From Bufo bufo (lineage: Eukaryota > Chordata > Amphibia > Anura > Bufonidae), in NCBI RefSeq assembly GCF_905171765.1, contig NC_053391.1, positions 148,619,917 to 148,683,916 of the forward strand: a DNA stretch of 64,000 bases, read 5' to 3'. Positions within the stretch are counted from its first letter, which is position 1; every line of letters starts with the position of its first letter. This document shows, one piece after another, positions 11,219 through 22,234 of this stretch. The notes beneath the pieces are model-generated. The model worked only from the letters and a program-made list of their open reading frames with translations, did no database searches and was not told the origin of the DNA. The position numbers and the translations under genes were made by a program.

Positions 11219-11859
11219 ATCTTAAGTAGTGTTGATCGAGCACCAAAGTGCTCGGGTGTTCGGGTGCTCAGGTTGAACACCACGGGATGCTCGGGTGCTT
11301 TACCAAGCACCCGAGCACAATGGAAGTCAATGGGAGAACCCGAGCATTAAACCAGGCACCCCCTGCTCTGAAGAGGGGAGGGTGTCTGGTTCATAGGAAA
11401 AGGTCAGAAATTGATGGAAACACACCGAAATGGTTCGGGAACAGCATGGGGAGAATGTCTGGATGCATCTTGGACTTCCAGGTCGCTGCTGGGAACAATG
11501 TTGTCAGAGTAGTACGCCACTTTTACAGACTGACAATAATACGCACAAAACCGAAGATAAAATAAATTTTAGAGGAAAAATTGTTAGGAAACATTCTTTC
11601 CTGTATATTTACTTGTATATAAAGTGCAAGTGCTGCCAAAAATTACAAGGAAGAGGCACTCCGACACAACCTGTATATCACATAATGGAGGGCCTTATTC
11701 ACATTGTGGTACAATTGTTCAGGTAGTGGGACTCCTACACTTATAAAGCCTATGCACTAAGTGAAAGGACTTCCAAAAATTACAAGGTACCGGCACTCCA
11801 ATACACCCTTTATTACACATAAAGAAGGGCATCATACACCCTTGAAAATGTATGATTGT

Positions 11860-12715
11860 TGGCCTGCTGGTGACCCTCAAAAACATTAGAAGCAAGGGCC
11901 TGCTGGTGACCCTCTAAAACATTAGTGGCGAGGGCCTGCTGCTGAGATGACCATCTAAAACATTAGGGATGAGGGTCTGCTGCAGAGCTGACTCTCTAAA
12001 ACATTAGGGGTGAGTGCCTACTACTGATCTGAGCATCGAAAAAATTATGGGCGAGTGCCTGCTGCTGAGCTGACCATTGAAAAAATTATGGGCGAGTGCC
12101 TGCTGCTTAGCTAATCATTGAAAAAATTATGGGTGAGGGCCTGCTGGTGAGCTGACCCTGTAAAACATTATGGTTGAGTGCCTGCTGGTGAGCTGACCCT
12201 CAAAAACATTATATGCGAGGGCTTGCTGGTGAGCTGACCCTTTAAAACATTATATGCGAGGACCTGCAGGTGAGCTGACCCTCTAAAACATTGTAGGTGA
12301 GGGCTTGCTGGTGAGCTGACTCTCTAAAATATTATATGCGAGGGCCTACAGGTGAGCTGACCCTCTAAAACATTGTAGGTGAGGGCCTACTAGTGAGCTG
12401 ACCCTCTAAAACATTATATGCGAGGGCCTGCAGGTGAGCTGAACCTCTAACAGTTTGTAGGTGAGGACCTGCTGGTGAGCTGACCTTCTAAAACATTATA
12501 TACGAGGGCCTACAGGTGAGCTGACGCTCTAAAAGATTGTAGGTGAGGGCCTGCTGGTGAGCTGAACCTCTAAAACATTACATGCGAGGGCCTGCAGGTG
12601 AGCTGGCCATCTAAAAGATTGTAGGTGAGGGCCTGCTGGTGAGCTGACCCTCTAAAACATTATATGCAAGGGCCTGCAGGTAAGGTGATCTCTACAACAT
12701 TAGGAGCGAGGGCAG
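11860..12715. repeat. 41-bp minisatellite inside the hAT element
   Basis: About 21 units of a 41-bp sequence built on gggcctgctggtgagctgac and ctctaaaacatta. In the right half, units ending tatatgc alternate with units ending tgtaggt, giving an 82-bp higher-order period. Left-hand units are more diverged and several are shorter. The array lies in the 3' subterminal part of the hAT element. Confidence 0.9.
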
Positions 12716-12725
12716 ACTAATAAGC

Positions 12726-13310
12726 ATGTTTTTTTTTTGTTTTGTTTTTTTCGCTATACAAATACATTTTATTGAATGGCTCCGTGGCTATACAAAATTT
12801 TTAATTACATGCAATTACAAAAGTATTCGGATCCAGATGCTGGTTTGAAAAAGCAGCATATTGTTTGTGGCACAAGTCCTTTAAGGCCATACAGGATGCA
12901 AGAATAAAACAGATATTTCATCCCACCTTGAAACCTCTATCTTATAAAGCCAACATATATTTCTATTGCATAACCACAAAACCCATTGCTCAAGAAATGC
13001 ATTTTTGTATACTGTCTGCTTATTTAAAACTTTGTTTTAAGAAAGTCTATATCTGTACAACAATTAATGTTGGCATGGCTTGAATGATATTTGTACAATA
13101 CATAGAAGTGGATCAGTGATTCAGCCACAGTCATGAAACTATTTTATTAATGAGGCAGTAACCTGAAATACATTTTCACTGTTCCTGCTTTAATATAATA
13201 TCCCTTATTATCTTCTAGGAGGTCACCTTAAATGCCCTTTCCAACTAGGGCTGAGTAAGATGAATACTTGGGCATTAGTATGAAAGAAGACTTTCTTAAA
13301 GTATTTCACA
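12726..13310 (-). pseudogene. Retroposed transcript 3' end (possible processed pseudogene)
   Basis: A T/G-rich run at 12727-12750 is a poly(A)-like tail on the minus strand. About 20 bases upstream of it on that strand is the polyadenylation signal AATAAA (plus strand tttatt, 12767-12772). The remaining roughly 540 bp are AT-rich and non-coding, as expected of a 3' UTR. The source gene was not recognised. It could instead be a LINE 3' end of an unknown family. The right border is set by the poly(T) of the adjoining L1. Confidence 0.45.
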
Positions 13311-14267
13311 TGTTCTTTTATTTTATTTTTTCAAATAAATGTAATTAGCCATGTACAGTGTAAAATTACACTACAGGCATAATTTTGTAATGAATCAGAT
13401 AAAGATAAAAGTAATAGTATAAACATAATAAAAACATAATAATATAAACATAAAGTGACCGGCATGAGCCAATCGAGACAGGCAGTACATAGTTTTGAAC
13501 AACAGTACAGTTACGAATCAACAGTATGACTTGGGTACCTAGGAACATAAAGTGTGTATTGAGTTAAGCAACTTCTAATGCTTAATCACTTTAGTGTTAT
13601 CTTGTGAGTTGAGGGACAGTTCAGGGGTTAAGAGAAACTCCTGTAAGTCCTCCAGGGTGACCAGATCTGGAGAAAAGTGGATCTAAAACGTAGTTCCCAA
13701 TGGGAAATTTCTTCTAGTCTATAGATCTGGTCTACCACCCTGTTAACCCAATGATCCAAGCTGGGGATCTCAGATGAGAGCCAGTGTTTTGGTATTAGTA
13801 ATCTGGCAGCTGCTAGCATGAGGAAAAAGAGTGCTGATTTATGAGGGCTCACTCCCCAAACCCCCAAGGAGAGCAGAGTTAATTCAGGGGTGCAGGGGAA
13901 GGAGGTCTGGCAAATCTGGTTACTGAGTTTGACTATGTTAGACCACCAGGGTTTGATTAATTCGCAAGACCACCATATGTGGATAAATGAGCCCCTTTCT
14001 TTACAACATCTCCAGCAGGTATCAGAGGCGCTGGATTTATAGAAACTGGTTTTATCTGGAGTTCTGTACCAACGTGATAAAATTTTGTAGCTATTTTCCT
14101 GGATTCGGATGCATCTGGAAATTTTGTCTGGGGTAATCAGTATTCTTGAAGTCTCAGAGGGTGTCAGATTTCGCTGTAGGTCCTTCTCCCAGAGGCTGAT
14201 TACAGCAGGCTTTGCCAAAGAGGGAGGAGATTTTAATTGTTAGTATATCGTGGATATGGTTCTAGGG

Positions 14268-15328
14268 CAGGCATCTCAAACTCGCGGCCCTCCAGCTGTT
14301 GTAAAACTACAGGGTGGGCCATTTATATGGATACACCTTAATAAAATGGGAATGGTTGGTGATATTAACTTCCTGTTTGTGGCACATTAGTATATGTGAG
14401 GGGGGAAACTTTTCAAGATGGGTGGTGACCATGGCGGCCATTTTGAAGTCGGCCATTTTGAATCCAACTTTTGTTTTTTCAATAGGAAGAGGGTCATGTG
14501 ACACATCAAACTTATTGGGAATTTCACAAGAAAAACAATGGTGTGCTTGGTTTTAATGTAACTTTATTCTTTCATGAGTTATTTACAAGTTTATGACCAC
14601 TTATAAAATGTGTTCAATGTGCTGCCCATTGTGTTGGATTGTCAATGCAACCCTCTTCTCCCACTCTTCACACACTGATAGAAACACCGCAGGAGAAATG
14701 CTATCACAGGCTTCCAGTATCCGTAGTTTCAGGTGCTGCACATCTCGTATCTTCACAGCATAGACGATTGCCTTCAGATGATACGAGATGTGCAGCACCT
14801 GAAACTACGGATACTGGAAGCCTGTGCTAGCATTTCTCCTGCGGTGTTGCTATCAGTGTGTGAAGAGTGGGAGAAGAGAGTTGCATTGACAATCCAACAC
14901 AATGGGCAGCACATTGAACACATTTTATAAGTGGTCAGAAACTTGTAAATAACTCATGAAAGAATAAAGTTACGTTAAAACCAAGCACACCATTGTTTTT
15001 CTTGTGAAATTCGCAATAAGTTTGATGTGTCACATGATCCGCTTCCTATTGAAAAAACAAAAGTTGGATTCAAAATGGCCGACTTCAAAATGGCCGCCAT
15101 GGTCACCACCCATCTTGAAAAGTTTCCCCCCTCACATATACTAATGTGCCACAAACAGGAAGTTAATATCACCAACCATTCCCATTTTATTAAGGTGTAT
15201 CCATATAAATGGCCCACCCTGTACAACTCCCACAATGCCCTGCTGTAGGCTGATACCTGTAGGCTGTCCGGGCATGCTGGGAGTTGTAGTTTTGCAACAG
15301 CTGGAGGGCCGCGAGTTTGAGATTCATG
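14268..15328. mobile_element. hAT-type MITE with CTCAAACTCGCGGCCC ends, inserted in the L1
   Basis: The left end caggcatctcaaactcgcgg and the right end ccgcgagtttgagattcatg form an inverted repeat that extends inward through ccctccagctgttg / caacagctggaggg and a ttttgcaactacaactccc-type segment. It interrupts the L1 reading frame. It is itself split at a TA by the foldback mariner element at 14308-15223; without that insert it would be only about 150 bp. No clear 8-bp duplication was found, so the hAT label rests on the end sequence style. Confidence 0.65.
14308..15223. mobile_element. Foldback mariner-like element, copy 1
   Basis: The element is TA-flanked: TA CAGGGTGGGCCATTTATA at the left and the inverse CCACCCTG TA at the right. 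It is a nearly perfect palindrome with arms of about 440 bp and a roughly 29-bp loop at about 14752-14780, centred on the exact midpoint. Each arm encodes, pointing outward, the last part of a mariner/Tc-like transposase ending GQHIEHIL. The catalytic domain is gone, so the element is two 3' ends joined head to head and must depend on a transposase made elsewhere. Confidence 0.85.
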
Positions 15329-16299
15329 AGAAGGAGGAGTCTTTTTTGCAAGAAGGAGCGATTCTGTTCTAAGGAAGCGCATGAGAATAGGGTTCTGAAT
15401 ACGTGTTTTAAGTAGTTCGCAGATTTCGAGATCAGAAAGGATACATCCGTCTTGATTTAGTAGCTTTGAAATGGCGAGCTCAGACGACCTTAGGGGGATT
15501 GGACAGCTCTCTTTCAGCTCTTTGGGGGCTAAGGCAACTACGTCTTTTATAAGTATAAGGGGGGAGGGGAGTGTTAAGGCCCCAGAGTTGGCTGAGAACC
15601 ACCTCCAGACCTTCAGAGTGTTTCGGATCAAGGGGTTTGGTATAGAGTTGGGTAAAAGAGGTGGTCTGTCAGCCAGCAGTAAGGCCCGGATAGGGGACGG
15701 TAAGAAGGCGTTTTCCAATATGAGCCATGATTTGTAAGATGGGTTTCTGATCCAGTCTACCTGAATAGCTTTCATATACATCTCGGGATCAGGTAGCCCA
15801 ATGCCTCCTTTAGTTCTAGGCTTGGTTAGTGTATCAAAGGAGATACGTGATTTTTTCCCCTGCCAAATAAATTCGCAAATATGTTTGTTGAGGGAGGTAA
15901 AGTAAGATTTGGGGATCTAAATGGGAAGCACCTGCATCAGGTATGTGAGTCTCGGTATTACCAGGAACATGAGGATATTTTTCCTCCCGAACCAGGATAG
16001 GTATGGGAAATCTAGTGAGTTTGGGAATCAGGGCACAAGATCTCAAGTCCCTCTTCAAGCGGGCTTGTTGAGAGGCCCAAATGAAGGAATTGCGCTGAAA
16101 AGAGCTCCTTGGAATATCCGAGTGTGGGAACGCTTGTTTGGCAAGACTCTTTATGGTGGGAGGAAGGAGGATCAGGGTGAGGATTGTGTTGATCAGACTC
16201 TTGGCTACTGAGACTGGACTTTGTGGAAGACAGGGTGGTGCTTAACCGACAGGAAATTTGCTGCAATCCAACCGACCACCTAGTCGCACCGAGAGCATT

Positions 16300-16480
16300 G
16301 TCCTGCGCCGCCCTGCACACTGGTACTTGAAGCTAGGTATCGTGGATGATTGTTTTTCTTGTGCTCTGGCAGCAGGCACAGTTTCAACGCGCCCAGGGCC
16401 ACGGCCTCTGCGTGCACCATCAGCATCACGGCCACTTCCCTGTCCCCTACTGCTCGCCTTCTTCGGATGGGCAAACGTTA
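16300..16480 (-). pseudogene. Remnant of hAT transposase N-terminus
   Basis: One minus-strand frame gives an Arg/Gly-rich start (GSGRDADGARRGRGPGR) followed by EKQSSTIPSFKYQC. The RG-rich lead resembles the N-terminus of the BED-finger hAT transposase at 30792 in this window. Only about 60 residues remain. It shows that the host hAT element at 11227-18230 is read from right to left and has lost its catalytic part. Confidence 0.4.
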
Positions 16481-16860
16481 TGCAGGAGATGTAGCACAGG
16501 TAATGTTGCTGTCACCAGCAGTGAAAAAATTACACTGAATGTCACTGATATTTCGGATGCGCTAATGTTAAAAAGGGTATTTAGGATGTGGAAAAGTCAC
16601 ACAGGAGATATACCGCAGATAATTTCGCTGATGTCACCAGCGGCTAATACAAAATTACAGGGAATGTCACAGGTATTTGGGATGTGGAAACGTCACACAG
16701 GAGATATACCGCAGATAATGTCAATGCTGTCACCAGCGGCTAATAAAAAATTACATGGAATGCCACAGGTATTTGGGATGTGGAAACGTTACTCAGGAGA
16801 TGTACCCCAGGTAATGTAACTGTCCGCAGCGGACACTGTCTACGGAAAAAGTACACTGAA
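16481..16860. repeat. Tandem repeat of about 95 bp in the hAT 5' region
   Basis: Four degenerate units share ggatgtggaaacgtcacaca, ggagatataccgcagataat and tgtcaccagcggctaata segments. They lie just upstream of the transposase remnant (in minus orientation), the same relative position as the 93-bp array in the hAT element at 27209. Unit length varies slightly through small indels. Confidence 0.75.
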
Positions 16861-16940
16861 TGTAAATTTTTAGCAATTTAGCGCAGGTTGCGCTAAAAAT
16901 ATATATTGCAGCTGCCACACACAACAATAGTCCTTAAAAG

Positions 16941-17856
16941 TACAGGGTGGGCCATTTATATGGATACACCTTAATAAAATGGGAATGGTTGGTGATATTA
17001 ACTTCCTGTTTGTGGCACATTAGTATATGTGAGGGGGGAAACTTTTCAAGATGGGTGGTGACCATGGCGGCCATTTTGAAGTTGGCCATTTTGAATCCAA
17101 CTTTTGTTTTTTCAATAGGAAGAGGATCATTTGACACATCAAACTTATTGGGAATTTCACAAGAAAAACAATGGTGTGCTTGGTTTTAATGTAACTTTAT
17201 TCTTTCATGAGTTATTTACAAGTTTCTGACCACTTACAAAATGTGTTCAATGTGCTGCCCATTGTGTTGGATTGTCAATGCAACCCTTTTCTCCCACTCT
17301 TCACACACTGATAGCAACACCGCAGGAGAAATGCTAGCACAGGCTTCCAGTATCCGTAGTTTCAGGTGCTGCACATCTCGTATCATCTGAAGGCAATCGT
17401 CTATGCTGTGAAGATACGAGATTTGCAGCACCTGAAACTACGGATACTGGAAGCCTGTGATAGCATTTCTCCTGCAGTGTTGCTATCAGTGTGTGAAGAG
17501 TGGGAGAAGAGGGTTGCATTGACAATCCAACAAAATGGGCAGCACATTGAACACATTTTATAAGTGGTCAGAAACTTGTAAATAACTCATGAAAGAATAA
17601 AGTTACGTTAAAACCAAGCACACCATTGTTTTTCTTGTGAAATTCCCAATAAGTTTGATGTGTCAAATGACCCTCTTCCTATTGAAAAAACAAAAGTTGG
17701 ATTCAAAATGGCCGACTTCAAAATGGCCGCCATGGTCACCACCCATCTTGAAAAGTTTCCCCCCTCACATATACTAATGTGCCACAAACAGGAAGCTAAT
17801 ATCACCAACTATTCCCATTTTATTAAGGTGTATCCATATAAATGGCCCACCCTGTA
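16941..17856. mobile_element. Foldback mariner-like element, copy 2
   Basis: Same family and length as copy 1 at 14308: TA-flanked CAGGGTGGGCC ends, palindromic arms, and transposase C-terminal remnants ending GQHIEHIL in both arms. Its central loop (about 17385-17412) is the reverse complement of the loop in copy 1, so the two copies are inserted in opposite orientation. It sits in hAT sequence (ttaaaag|TA...TA|cttttggg), not in the L1. Confidence 0.87.
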
Positions 17857-18238
17857 CTTTTGGGTCTCTAACATCAACCCTGCCTAACAAAAAAATCTAA
17901 TTAAATTCCCTACACTATCTGTCCCTTCTACAGCACAGTTCTCCCTGACTAAGACTGGCTGAACCATGTGTCATCAGGTGCTTTATAGAACCCGATGAAG
18001 CGTTCCGGCCAGCCAATCACTGTAATGCCAGTAACCAATATGGCTACAGCATTACAGTGAAGGGCAGTACTTATCTGCACGTTTATTGGCTGCGTAGCAG
18101 CCAACAAACGTGCGGGGAGGAGACTCGAGCATTGCGCTCGAGCACATGCGGTATTCGGCCGAATACCGCCATGTGCTGAGCATCAAGATGCTCGAGCCGA
18201 GCCCCCAAAAAACATGCTCGATCAACACTAATCTTAAG

Positions 18239-18821
18239 ACATAAATGTGCTATGCTATTTGTTTTATCATATATTTCCATGTGAGGAATTGAGGATGTAG
18301 ATGTGGATATAGATTATTTTGTGTATTCATCAGGACATGACAGGCTCCTCATGGAACTGTCTTGCAAATGGAATACTGTATGTACTGCATAGTTGCTATA
18401 GATGCCTTTTATATGACATTTTACTCATTTTGGGCTAAAAATAATTTCTTCAATTGTTTTTTATTAAAAATATTGAACTTTCCTGTCATAAAGGGTTAAC
18501 TGATTGTCTAGCTGTGTGGCTCATATTTTCACTTTCACATTATGCTGGGTAATCTAAAAACCTTATTTTTAAATAAATAAAAGGTCATAAACATGTATTT
18601 AAGCCACATTCTTATCAGTAAGATAATAATTCAGCTATAAGGAGCCATCAGCTGAGCTGCCTGATGGAACAAAGTAAAAATTCAGAGCCTGCTGCTAGAG
18701 AATCTCAAGGCTGCACAGAGAAAGCAGCCCAACATTTTAATAAAGAACAAATGAAAAAATAATTTTTAGATCAAAATGAGTACAACGCAATAATAATTAA
18801 AAATACCCCCAAAGGTGTACA
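18239..18821. other. No recognisable feature
   Basis: AT-rich spacer between the hAT duplication and the Tc1 element. No coding frame or repeat structure was supported. Confidence 0.5.
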
Positions 18822-20473
18822 TACAGTGGGATGCGAAAGTTTGGGCAACCTTGTTAATTGTCATGATTTTCCTGTATAAATCGTTGGTTGTTACGATAAA
18901 AAATGTCAGTTAAATATATCATATAGGAGACACACACAGTGATATTTGAGAAGTGAAATGAAGTTTATTGGATTTACAGAGAGTGTGCTATAATTGTTTA
19001 AACAAAATTAGGCAGGTGCATAAATTTGGGCACCACAAAAAAGAAATGAAATCAATATTTAGTAGATCCTCCTTTTGCAGAAATTACAGCCTCTAAACGC
19101 TTCCTGTAGGTTCCAATGAGAGTCTGGATTCTGGTTGAAGGTATTTTGGACCATTCCTCTTTACAAAACATCTTTAGTTCATTCAGGTTTGATGGCTTCT
19201 GAGCATGGACAGCTCTCTTTAAGGTCACACCACAGATTTTCAATTATATTCAGGTCTGGGGACTAAGATGGCCATTCCAGAACATTGTACTTGTTCCTCT
19301 GCATAAATGCCTTAGTGGATTTTGAGCAGTGTTTAGGGTCGTTGTCTTGTTGAAAGATCCAGCCCCGACGCAGCTTCAGCTTTGTCACTGATTCCTGGAC
19401 ATTGGTCTCCAGAATCTGCTGATACTGAGTGGAATCCATGCGTCCCTCAACTTTGACAAGATTCCCAGTCCCTGCACTGGCCCCACAGCCCCACAGCCCC
19501 ACAGCATGATGGAACCACCACCATATTTCACTGTAGGTAGCAGGTGTTTTTCTTGGAATGCTGTGTTCTTTTTCCTCCATGCATAATGCCCCTTGTTATG
19601 GCCAAATAACTCAATTTTAGTTTCATCATTCCACAGCACCTTATTCCAAAATGAAGCTGGCTTGTCCAAATGTGCTTTAGCCCACCTCAAGCGGCACTTT
19701 TTGTGCTGTGGGCGGATAAAAAGCTTCTTCTGCATCACTCTCGCATACAGCATTTCCTTGTGTAAAGTGCGCCGAATGGTTGAACGATGCACAGTGACTC
19801 CATCTGCAGCAAGATGATGTTGTAGGTCTTTGGTGCTGGTCTGTGGGTTGACTCTGACTGTTCTCACCATTCATTACTTCTGTCTATCCGAGATTTTTCT
19901 TGGTCTGCCACTTCGAGCCTTAACTTGAACTGAGCCTGTGGTCTTCAATTTCCTCAATATGTTCCTAACTGTGGACACAGACAGCTGAAATCTCTGAAAC
20001 AACTTTCTGTATCCTTCCCCTAAACCATGATGGTGAACAATCTTTGTCTTCAGGTCATTTGAGAGTTGTTTTGAGACCCCCATGTTGCTACTCTTCAGAG
20101 AAAATTAAAAGAGGAGGGAAACTTACAATTGACCCCCTTAAATACTCTTTCTCATAATTGGATTCACCTGTGTATGTAGGTCAGGGGTCACTGAGCTTAC
20201 CAAGCCAATTTGAGTTCCAATAATTAGTTCTAAAGGTTTTGGAATCAATAAAATGACAACAGTGCCCAAATTTATGCACCTGCCTAATTTTGTTTAAACA
20301 ATTATAGCACACTTTCTGTAAATCCAATAAACTTCATTTCACTTCTCAAATATCACTGTGTGTGTCCCCTATATGATATATTTAACTGACATTTTTTATC
20401 GTAACAACCAACGATTTATACAGGAAAATCATGACCGATAACAAGGTTGCCCAAACTTTCGCATCCCACTGTA
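18822..20473 (-). mobile_element. Tc1-like transposon, inactive
   Basis: TA-flanked element with inverted ends CAGTGGGATGCGAAAGTTTG and its inverse ending at 20471. The terminal inverted repeats run for about 200 bp: the tataggagacacacacagtg block near 18923 is mirrored near 20360, and aaattaggcaggtgcataaa near 19006 is mirrored near 20275. It carries one minus-strand transposase gene that has decayed. Total length of about 1.65 kb is normal for Tc1. Confidence 0.93.
19052..20083 (-). pseudogene. Tc1-like transposase, disrupted
   Basis: The frame opens at 20083 with MGVSKQLSNDLKTKIVHHHG, a paired-type DNA-binding domain, and reaches the SGRPRKISDRQK hinge at about 19877. Stop codons follow, and the frame resumes with MVRTVRVNPQTSTKDLQHHL. 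The catalytic part shows [11 protein letters not shown] (first Asp) and QQDNDPKH (second Asp), then WPS, a stop where Gln is expected, and SPDLNIIEN (Glu). A cccacag triplet at about 19484-19504 shifts the frame after LWGCGA. Another shift near 19220 precedes the C-terminal KRLEAVISAKGGSTKY. The gene is dead, but all family landmarks can be seen. Confidence 0.9.
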
Positions 20474-20668
20474 GCTTTTAAATGTGCTTATATATTAACC
20501 AATTACCTGTTTCCTCAATTACTGGATTCTTACTTATGAAGTTATAGGAAGGAAATGAGTTACAAATAAATAATAGCCTGTAATTAATGACAAGATACCC
20601 ACAAAAAATTCATTAAACATTAGTTCATCTAATTTTAAAGATGTTGTACATTGCTAAAATACTGATGA
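20474..20668. other. No recognisable feature
   Basis: Short AT-rich interval without a supported feature. Confidence 0.5.
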
Positions 20669-20885
20669 TTTATACACTGGATAGCAAAAGAAACATCTGG
20701 TGTGGAGGATGGCTTGTAGCTACAAGCCATCCTCCACACCAGACGTTTCTTTCTTTCAGGCCGTGAACAAGGTCTCGGGATGAGACCGAAACGTTGGCCT
20801 TAAGTCCTATTTTTGTGGATGGATAAATAAACAATTAACTACCTAACTCGAGTGCCGCGGTTTCATATTTTTATACACTGGATAG
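20669..20885. mobile_element. Hairpin-headed short retroposon with 16-bp target duplication
   Basis: The exact direct repeat tttatacactggatag lies at 20669-20684 and 20870-20885 and encloses a 185-bp insert. The insert starts with a 66-bp hairpin (arms 20687-20719 and 20720-20752) with one mismatch and no loop. It then holds a segment with gagaccgaaacgttg and ggataaataaa. A duplication of this length is usual for LINE-driven insertion. There is no poly(A) tail. The gaaacgttg-type motif recurs in amphibian dispersed repeats as far as I recall, but the family cannot be named here. Confidence 0.6.
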
Positions 20886-21170
20886 GACATCAATATCAGA
20901 TCAGCGGGCGTCCAACACCCGGAACTAGCACCGATAAACTGAAGCAGCAGCTCCTTCTGCTTTAAAATTACCTGCGCACTGTCTCATTTGCAGCGACCGC
21001 ACAGTGTAATTACAATTGCTTGTCACATTGACTTGAATGGGGTGAGAAGTTGCAATTACACTCTGCTGCCTCTACAAGCGAGACAACGTGCAGGTAATTT
21101 TGAAGCAAACGCAATGCTTGCTGGAGCCCCACTACCACTTCAACAAAAGAGGGCTTCATTTTATTTAGGG
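20886..21170. repeat. Dispersed repeat with internal inverted halves
   Basis: The segment starts gacatcaatatcagatcagc and has mirrored parts: aattacctgcgcactgtctc at about 20967 against gagacaacgtgcaggtaatt at about 21080, with attgacttgaatggggtgag in between. It is probably a decayed palindromic non-autonomous element. The retroposon at 20669-20885 sits at its left edge, within the ctggatag/gacatcaatatc junction. Classification is uncertain. Confidence 0.45.
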
Positions 21171-22234
21171 TGATACTTAGTCATTTTTTAAGGTGACATA
21201 ACACTGTTAATAATCTAAGTATTGGTAGAAAAATCTTAAGTAATTGTATTGTCTGTCTCAAATCAGAACCCTCAGTAAATACTAGTAAGAAAAAAAAATT
21301 CCAGGTGTAATTGAGCATGCTTCAGCATTGAGCATTGATAGCTATACTGAAGCAGTAAAAAGCCTAACATGTTTTCTTACATGTGTCAAAATTTGGTCCT
21401 AGAAATTTTATAGCGCCTTCCACAATAGTCAGTTCATATTCAAATCTAATTATTGCCATAGTGAATTGATGGGTCAGGGAGACCAATTGTATTGTTAGAG
21501 CCAGTGAACCATGATTTAATATCTCTGGATGATAAATTAATCATGTTTTATAGTATCTCAAATATATACTTACCAAAGATGAATATTTAATTGGTAATGG
21601 CTTCAAAGGCATTTAAGGACTGCTGAAAGGATAATTATGAAAACCACATATTATCTGAAAATATATGGATTTCTGATAAAAAGCCTTTTAGTTGCTATGG
21701 TGAACAAAGGCTTCATTTTCTTAACCTCTGAGTGATGACATGTTGTTGACACATTTGCTGATTGGAGCTCAATGGGTTTTCTTTCTTTCTTGCCTTCTAA
21801 GATCAAACCAACAATTCTGCATTTAAAATATATCAAATATATAATAAAAATATAATATATCTGTTTTCTGCATGATTTTCTTGACGTGTTTATGAAAGAA
21901 CAAAATCTGGCGAATCTGACATTACATTGATATTGCCTAGAGAACTAATTTATATGCATTGTAAGTGCTGAACAATAGGGAGATGTGATGAGAGATGTGC
22001 ATTCACATCTATGATTCTAAGTAGTTTAGGCATTACTGCTGCAAGGATAGGTGAAATAAAAAACAACATGGGTACAATCTTGTATTGACTAAATTAAGAG
22101 CTAAAAAGCAGCAAAAACCTAAAGAGTTAGCATAGGCTGATTTATGTAGAGATCTCACAAATGTTTTTGGGCAAAAATATTACCATTTCCCAGGTTAGCA
22201 GCAGAAACATGTAAAATTGAAAAAATAAAAATCA
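21171..22234. other. No recognisable feature
   Basis: About 1.06 kb of AT-rich sequence. The longest open stretch is about 60 codons with no recognisable motif. Nothing is called. Confidence 0.5.

Larger units (their letters stand above)
13313..16250 (-). mobile_element. L1/Tx1-type LINE ORF2 3' portion, split by a nested MITE
   Basis: Minus-strand coding fragments follow an L1-clade ORF2. At 16060-15790 it reads LMQVLP-like, LNKHICEFIWQGKK-like and KGGIGLPDPEMYMKAIQVDW-like segments in changing frames. At 15781-15340 it continues with NPSYKSWLILENAFLPSPI to RFLRTESLLLAKK. Beyond the nested insert, at 14218-13628, it reads SLWEKDLQRNLTPSETSRI and the C-terminal Cys motif CWRCCKERGSFIHIWWSC. 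An AAAAAATAAAATAAAAG tail (plus-strand poly-T near 13316-13332) marks the 3' end. No target duplication was identified. The 5' border near 16200-16255 is approximate. Confidence 0.82.
11227..18230 (-). mobile_element. hAT element, 7.0 kb, with nested insertions
   Basis: The ends are inverted: TAGTGTTGATCGAGCA at 11227 and TGCTCGATCAACACTA ending at 18230. They are flanked by an exact 8-bp duplication, atcttaag (11219-11226 and 18231-18238), the hAT signature. Subterminal DNA at both ends is rich in gctcgag/gagcacc motifs. A short minus-strand transposase start (16300-16480) shows the element points left. Most of the transposase is missing. The element contains a 41-bp minisatellite, a retroposed transcript, an L1 with its own insertions, a second tandem repeat and two foldback mariner copies. 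Confidence 0.9.

Noticed and set aside
12865..13083. A 72-codon open frame in the retroposed segment
   Set aside because: It lies on the strand opposite to the poly(A) signal and has no recognisable motif or support.
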